Assembly (NCBI GenBank): GCA_002368155.1
Contig: AP018180.1
Span: forward strand, 930,001-994,000
Origin: Nostoc carneum NIES-2107
Lineage (GTDB): Bacteria; Cyanobacteriota; Cyanobacteriia; Cyanobacteriales; Nostocaceae
Length of the DNA: 64,000 bases
Direction: 5' to 3'
Each line of letters begins with the position of its first letter. Positions within the stretch are counted from its first letter, which is position 1. Both the position numbers and the translations under genes were made by a program. This document shows, piece after piece, positions 60,901 through 64,000 of this stretch. Under the pieces are notes generated by a model. It searched no databases and had not been told where the DNA came from. It saw only the letters and a program-made list of their open reading frames with translations.

Positions 60901-61315
60901 AGGAAGTGAATCAAGACGATTTATCAATGATGTAGTCTCTGTTTTAGAAAGAGGAGTTATAGTTGCAGTAATCTACGGTAAACAAGACAAAGAAGGGGGA
61001 GAAGATGATAATAATGATAGAGCAATCGAGAACAATTTGAGAGAATTATTTTCTCAGTATCCTGATTCGTGTTTTACTCGCTTAGGACAAGATGTACATA
61101 GTGAAAGTGATGGAACTAATGAAAAAATCTTGGTTTGTGATACCAAATTTGCTGTTGTAGGAAGTTGGAATTGGCTCTCTCACCCTTACAGACAGTCTTG
61201 TAGGAAATTGTCAATCAATCCCAAAGCTCCAATTCGCCGGGAAACTAGTATACAAATTTTTGAACCCTCTTCTATTGAAGATATCAAAACTAGAATTTAT
61301 CAATTGATTAGATAG
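57935..61315 (+). CDS. SF1 (Upf1-like) helicase with C-terminal phospholipase D-like domain
   Basis: The 1126-residue protein starts at TTG, supported by GGAGG 5 nt upstream. Walker A is VQGPPGSGKTTLIL (about residue 265), followed by a long coiled-coil insertion (about 350-600). Walker B is VDEAGMIDL, and later SF1 motifs are GTIHTFQGSEKKVIIL and LLNVAVSRAKE. The last 170 residues look like a PLD fold (ELIIITPWIRGSES...NEKILVCDTKFAVVGSWNWL) in which the histidine of H-x-K is asparagine. Such helicase-nuclease fusions occur in phage-defence loci. The PLD part may be inactive or may bind nucleic acid only. Confidence 0.82.
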   Translation: MKATRKIDAILNAWFDYIALDDYSNARVEATNNQKIVKQPGVRLLGNHVLIDRDIFSELQKKTPRGQQNQQESLWVLSFPQVVNVENGKSYFCPLFCLDITSIFQGAYQEQGWNLDSLTLIEAGENLATFLKLDDEQCEQLITQDGLQRFLETTFGVEFQTYEQWMQQIVIPPYQIKKQPYLFEFTGAIYSRNLKQDLKEIKSSSKKWTEGDPAYEYLFGVPQLPKHEVTYMGAFPIHAPTNSQSTALKHAQTQPLTAVQGPPGSGKTTLILHVIAQQVVNRALDLIEKEKNINNLTVVTSTNNQAVDNVIEKLDKWLNNASLEHKFIYLKGGSKNNIQSPGGAVEYLQNAINYLQQNSFDESRYNSLKEKIKQIKYNFLAEESNYLEARQQRLLDEQQLAKLQNKIQTFRQDLDENLENRANFQRRASDLAEYEQLPIEAYRKINLRFENALRQLPEGRLSWWVRLWRWITRNTEKNIITKAVLACESAIENTFSTAFRVGNPTTRSELVIETRLVRERLDKADELESLQARLQEISTNILYTEEQINKASSNLTTLENRLANSLEDFYTTFPNNFHDTHQEIFLLSREFLTQQALQSKNEVKKTLELYSSFLSDSKNWKYKYTIAENLDEHLKNLSLIFPVVTSTLLSIRNMLPWISECIDRTIVDEAGMIDLHKTFPVLVRSRKAIIVGDPLQIEPIITLSNQTRENYRQTSFLDKGLTEIDYHRYSPEEEYSATTYHRAAGASGEDNDKGQGICLIEHYRCQPSIIKYCDTIAGYGLEVKTELVDSKLESNLIAYHVEGNSHNKVNYEEVIAVCDIIQHLLKQDYLLEDIGVISPFKVHANALKDAITRKHPNFNKKSVGTIHTFQGSEKKVIILSTKVCQTQDNVNWINQRPNLLNVAVSRAKELFILVGNLYRLEKGSLTRQLVEHIRENGLILEYKTEAEISQYSEPKLGTTTVYDCDHLRIFREAFEQSEKELIIITPWIRGSESRRFINDVVSVLERGVIVAVIYGKQDKEGGEDDNNDRAIENNLRELFSQYPDSCFTRLGQDVHSESDGTNEKILVCDTKFAVVGSWNWLSHPYRQSCRKLSINPKAPIRRETSIQIFEPSSIEDIKTRIYQLIR

Positions 61316-61328
61316 TAAACTGCACATT

Positions 61329-62528
61329 TTATGTTTCAGAAAAAACGACCCGAAAACCGACTTCTTTTTTAGGAACACTTGGATTTCCAGAAAAGCGAGA
61401 TGCTGAACGACACAAATTAGGAGAAGAATCCCAGGAACCACCACGCAAGATTCGATATTCCTCATTTCCATCATTTATCCATGCACTACCATCAGATGGT
61501 GCGTCTAGGTAATCTTCATGTTCGTAGTCTTCGCACCACTCCCAGACCAAACCATGCATATCACATAGCCCGAAATTATTAGCAGGAAAAATACCAACAT
61601 TTGTTGTTTTTTGGTGATAAATGCCATTAATATTGTTACTTTGACTGCAATAATTGACTAAATTCGTTGTAATTGTTTTTCCAAAATGAAAAGGAGTTGA
61701 AGTTCTAGCACGACAAGCGTATTCCCATTCAGCTTCAGTCGGTAAACGATATTTTCTGCCTGTTTTTTGCAATAAACGTTCACAAAATTCCTGTGCATGA
61801 TACCAAGAAACTCGCTCTACTGGTAAATTATCTCCTTGAAAATAAGATGGTTCCGATTCAAGATAGCGATTATTTTGTGGAAGGTTTGCAACAACTCTCC
61901 ACTGTGCTTGAGTAATCGGATATCTACCTATAAAAAAAGATTTAATATTAACTATATGTTGAGGTCGTTCATCTTCTTGAGACATTTCTTCGTCTATAGA
62001 CGCACCCATTGTAAATTTACCTTTTGGGATATAAACCATTTCCAGCCCAATACGATTAGTCAAATTTTCTATGAAATACTCAGCTTGTTTACTGCTACGG
62101 TTTTCTCTTCCTTGAGCATCGATTGTTACTACTTCAAACTCAAAATTTTTAGTTTTTGGGGGTGATTGTGCTTTTGAATTGTTTGTTATAAAAATCCTCC
62201 TACTACTATCTTGAGATGACAAGCTAGACTGATAAGAAGTGTGGGGATTTTGCGTGAATGATTTTTCTATATCTATGCTGCTGATGATTTCTGGTAATAT
62301 TTCTCGAATAGCTGCCTTGATTGTTTCTGCATCTGTACCATAGTAGGTGCGATCGCCTATCTGAATATTCTGACCTTCAGCAATGTTGACATTGTATTTA
62401 CCTATTTGAATATAACTCTGACCCTCACGGGCATTTAACAATTTCCGCAGAGTTTGCATATCACCTTCGGTTTCTTCACCTTTAGCAATGCGATCAAAAA
62501 TTATATTTAAGTTTGGATTATAAATCAT
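61329..62528 (-). CDS. Formylglycine-generating-enzyme-like protein with N-terminal adaptor domain
   Basis: The 399-residue protein has a short N-terminal module (about residues 1-85) containing IGKYNVNIAEGQNIQIGDRT, a linker, then an FGE-sulfatase/C-type-lectin-like domain: GLEMVYIPKGKFTMGAS, PQHIVNIKSFFIGRYPITQAQW, RLPTEAEWEYACRA, GLVWEWCEDY and LRGGSWDSSPNLCRSASR. The catalytic cysteines of true FGE are not clearly kept, so it is more likely a ligand-binding member. The same N-I-x-E-x-Q-x-I-x-I-G-D motif ends the neighbouring caspase-like protein, which suggests that the two interact. Confidence 0.8.
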   Translation of the reverse strand: MIYNPNLNIIFDRIAKGEETEGDMQTLRKLLNAREGQSYIQIGKYNVNIAEGQNIQIGDRTYYGTDAETIKAAIREILPEIISSIDIEKSFTQNPHTSYQSSLSSQDSSRRIFITNNSKAQSPPKTKNFEFEVVTIDAQGRENRSSKQAEYFIENLTNRIGLEMVYIPKGKFTMGASIDEEMSQEDERPQHIVNIKSFFIGRYPITQAQWRVVANLPQNNRYLESEPSYFQGDNLPVERVSWYHAQEFCERLLQKTGRKYRLPTEAEWEYACRARTSTPFHFGKTITTNLVNYCSQSNNINGIYHQKTTNVGIFPANNFGLCDMHGLVWEWCEDYEHEDYLDAPSDGSAWINDGNEEYRILRGGSWDSSPNLCRSASRFSGNPSVPKKEVGFRVVFSET

Positions 62529-62598
62529 TTATCTCTATGTTTTTACTGTAGTCAAAATTGGTATTTTTAAGTCAGCATTGATTATCGAATGAGCAAAA

Positions 62599-63564
62599 TT
62601 ACTTATTATAAACATCACCAATGTGAATACCCTGAGCTTCACTAATATTAGTAATAAACTTTCCATGCTGATTTATGACATCAGCAATTTTATTAATCTT
62701 TTGAGTTGCTTCCGATTTAATTTCATCCCATCCCTTATTTGGTAACCCTTTACCACCTCGTAATTGGGCGATTGCAAAATCTCCTCCTGTCATATCAAAT
62801 TGTGGAATTTGTTCTTGCTTGTATTGAATTTGCACGCTATTTGGTACAGTTTTACCAACATGATTCATAATATTAGAAACCCTAACTTCTATATCTCCTG
62901 GTTTATTGCCAGCACCTTGTAAAGCTTCCAGAAAATGATAGGTGTAAACACTGATTGAATCATCCTTTATCCAAGATTTTTGCTCACCTTCGGAAGAAGC
63001 AAAAATAACTCTCCCTTTACCTTGTTTCAACTCATCAATCAAGCCTTTGGATGGAGAAACCCGAATAAAATCATCAAATTCTTCTGATAATTCTAAATCT
63101 GCTTCTTTAGAGGTTGCCATTCCCGCAGCGTGGCAGCTATCAATCACAACTAATATACGTTCAGCTGGAATTTGTCGCAATCCATCGGTGAAAGCCTCTG
63201 CTGATAATGCAGAACTAGCGAGTTTACTAGGTTTGATATCATGTTGGATTAAATAATAATTATTTGTATTTGTATCTACCCAGCCATGACCTGAATAGTA
63301 AATAAAAATTGTTGCATTCTGGTCAGATTTAGCTTTATCTTTTAACCAATTTAATCCTTCTAAAATCGCGACTTTTGACGCTTCTTTATTATTTAAAACC
63401 TGAATATGCTCTTTATTATCAGGATAAGCACATAATTCTGGATCAATTAAAGCTGCATAAATCGCTTGTGTATCTTTGACTGTTACAGGTAGCGATAATT
63501 TACTATATGCCGACTCTCCCACACCAATTAAAAGTGCATATCCATGAGTAAATTTATTGCTCAT
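62599..63564 (-). CDS. Caspase-like protease (orthocaspase) with C-terminal adaptor motif
   Basis: The 321-residue protein has a caspase p20 fold: YALLIGVGESAYSKLSLPVT at the start, the catalytic histidine in IFIYYSGHGW and cysteine in VVIDSCHAAGM. The C-terminus carries FITNISEAQGIHIGDVYNK, which matches the N-terminal module of the adjacent FGE-like protein. Bacterial caspase-like enzymes cut after Arg or Lys and are linked to programmed death and immunity. It starts upstream of and is transcribed with the FGE-like gene (70-bp gap). Confidence 0.88.
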   Translation of the reverse strand: MSNKFTHGYALLIGVGESAYSKLSLPVTVKDTQAIYAALIDPELCAYPDNKEHIQVLNNKEASKVAILEGLNWLKDKAKSDQNATIFIYYSGHGWVDTNTNNYYLIQHDIKPSKLASSALSAEAFTDGLRQIPAERILVVIDSCHAAGMATSKEADLELSEEFDDFIRVSPSKGLIDELKQGKGRVIFASSEGEQKSWIKDDSISVYTYHFLEALQGAGNKPGDIEVRVSNIMNHVGKTVPNSVQIQYKQEQIPQFDMTGGDFAIAQLRGGKGLPNKGWDEIKSEATQKINKIADVINQHGKFITNISEAQGIHIGDVYNK

Positions 63565-64000
63565 TGCTATTTTTCCTAAATTTTAGGTATAATTTGCTGC
63601 TGCAATAACTTTTAATCTTTAGCCGCTTACATGGTCTAATAACACCAGAATTATAGTATTTTTCATAATCAATACTAAATATCCACAGCATTGTTTCAGA
63701 TTTTCTACGTCTTTTTTCAGTAATACTATCCAGTCATAATGGAATAAAGAGTTTCTCAACACAGGAGCGAGCGCCCTTGTAGTAAATCTATTGTTTCTCA
63801 GACAGTTGGCATCCTGGTACCGCTAAAAGTTTTATGTTATTACGGGGATCTACTGTGAAGTCTTGATCACAACTCTTGCATCGCTTATCAACGCTTTCAA
63901 CTAAATGTTATAGCAGATGTGAATGGAGAGATTGTCGTACCTAAATCACCACAAATATCCAAAGCTAGTGTAATCGTCACGATTCTTTCAGATACCACCT
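63565..64000. other. Window-end stretch with a possible decayed small gene
   Basis: No intact gene is visible. From about 63880 to the window end one plus-strand frame reads QLNVIADVNGEIVVPKSPQI-SKASVIVTILSDTT, which resembles small antitoxin-like or DUF proteins. No ATG or good alternative start precedes it after the last stop, so it may be a fragment. It continues beyond the window. Confidence 0.35.

Noticed and set aside
61329-61500. DGR variable region at the end of the FGE-like gene
   Set aside because: The C-terminal segment fits the fold, but there are no runs of AAC/AAY codons, and no reverse transcriptase or template repeat is in the window.

Overview
The window is chromosomal DNA from a filamentous, phycoerythrin-making cyanobacterium of the Nostocales, close to Tolypothrix/Calothrix (Fremyella diplosiphon-like). 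The evidence is the complete phycoerythrin gene set in the cpeCDESTR and cpeBA plus cpeYZ arrangement, nblA just upstream of cpeBA, many GCGATCGC (HIP1) sites, heptamer repeats (ATTGGGC, TTGGTCA, TAATTCG types) and a Nostoc-type 37-nt CRISPR repeat. An L-box-like site upstream of cpeC suggests red/green chromatic acclimation through RcaC.

Layout. 0-2 kb: a membrane-anchored patatin-like lipase, cut by the window edge. 2.3-7.1 kb (minus strand): rod linkers, lyases and regulator of phycoerythrin (cpeC-D-E-S-T-R). 7.4-12.9 kb: ankyrin protein, small conserved proteins, SMR exporter, a three-repeat CRISPR relic, a duplicated repeat and an NCS2-type permease. 12.9-21.9 kb (nearly all minus strand): the most unusual region, described below. 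22.4-31.6 kb: Rieske oxygenase, TspO-like protein, nblA, cpeBA, cpeYZ, an IS630-type element and a HEAT-repeat lyase-like gene ending in a small palindromic insertion. 32-34.2 kb: a molybdopterin oxidoreductase. 34.4-45.6 kb: a class II lanthipeptide cluster (Nif11-type precursor, CCG-type LanM, HlyD, two NHLP-type ABC exporters). 45.9-50.8 kb: broken genes, BrkB-like protein, peptide ABC permease, HD hydrolase. 52-56.9 kb: RND efflux pair and tRNA-Gly(CCC). 57-63.6 kb: a defence-like group (NERD protein, SF1 helicase with PLD-like tail, FGE-like protein, caspase-like protease).

The main discovery candidate is the 14.5-21.3 kb region. A Ro60-like (HEAT plus vWA) gene is surrounded on the same strand by six or seven Y-RNA-like elements. 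They share a Y stem with a 5' strand like GYGCCCUAAC and a 3' strand like YAACUUGC. Their heads differ: two look like tRNAs; one is a circularly permuted class II tRNA; one is nested inside a second tRNA-like body; one carries copies of the 23S rRNA GTPase-associated centre (helices 42-44) and of the sarcin-ricin loop; and one carries 23S helix 69 with its flanks, circularly permuted so that the Y stem replaces the helix 69 loop. The same cluster encodes a full-length ribosomal protein bL12 paralogue, which belongs functionally to the GTPase-associated centre. It also encodes a HEPN-type putative ribonuclease 35 nt after the Ro60 gene, an unrecognised 242-residue protein, a 66-residue possible beta-grasp protein and, further downstream, a ThiF/E1-like enzyme. 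I infer an RNP system that mimics the functional centres of the ribosome and its tRNA substrates, acting as decoy, sensor or tether. All structures were folded by hand and the rRNA comparisons use remembered E. coli 23S sequence.
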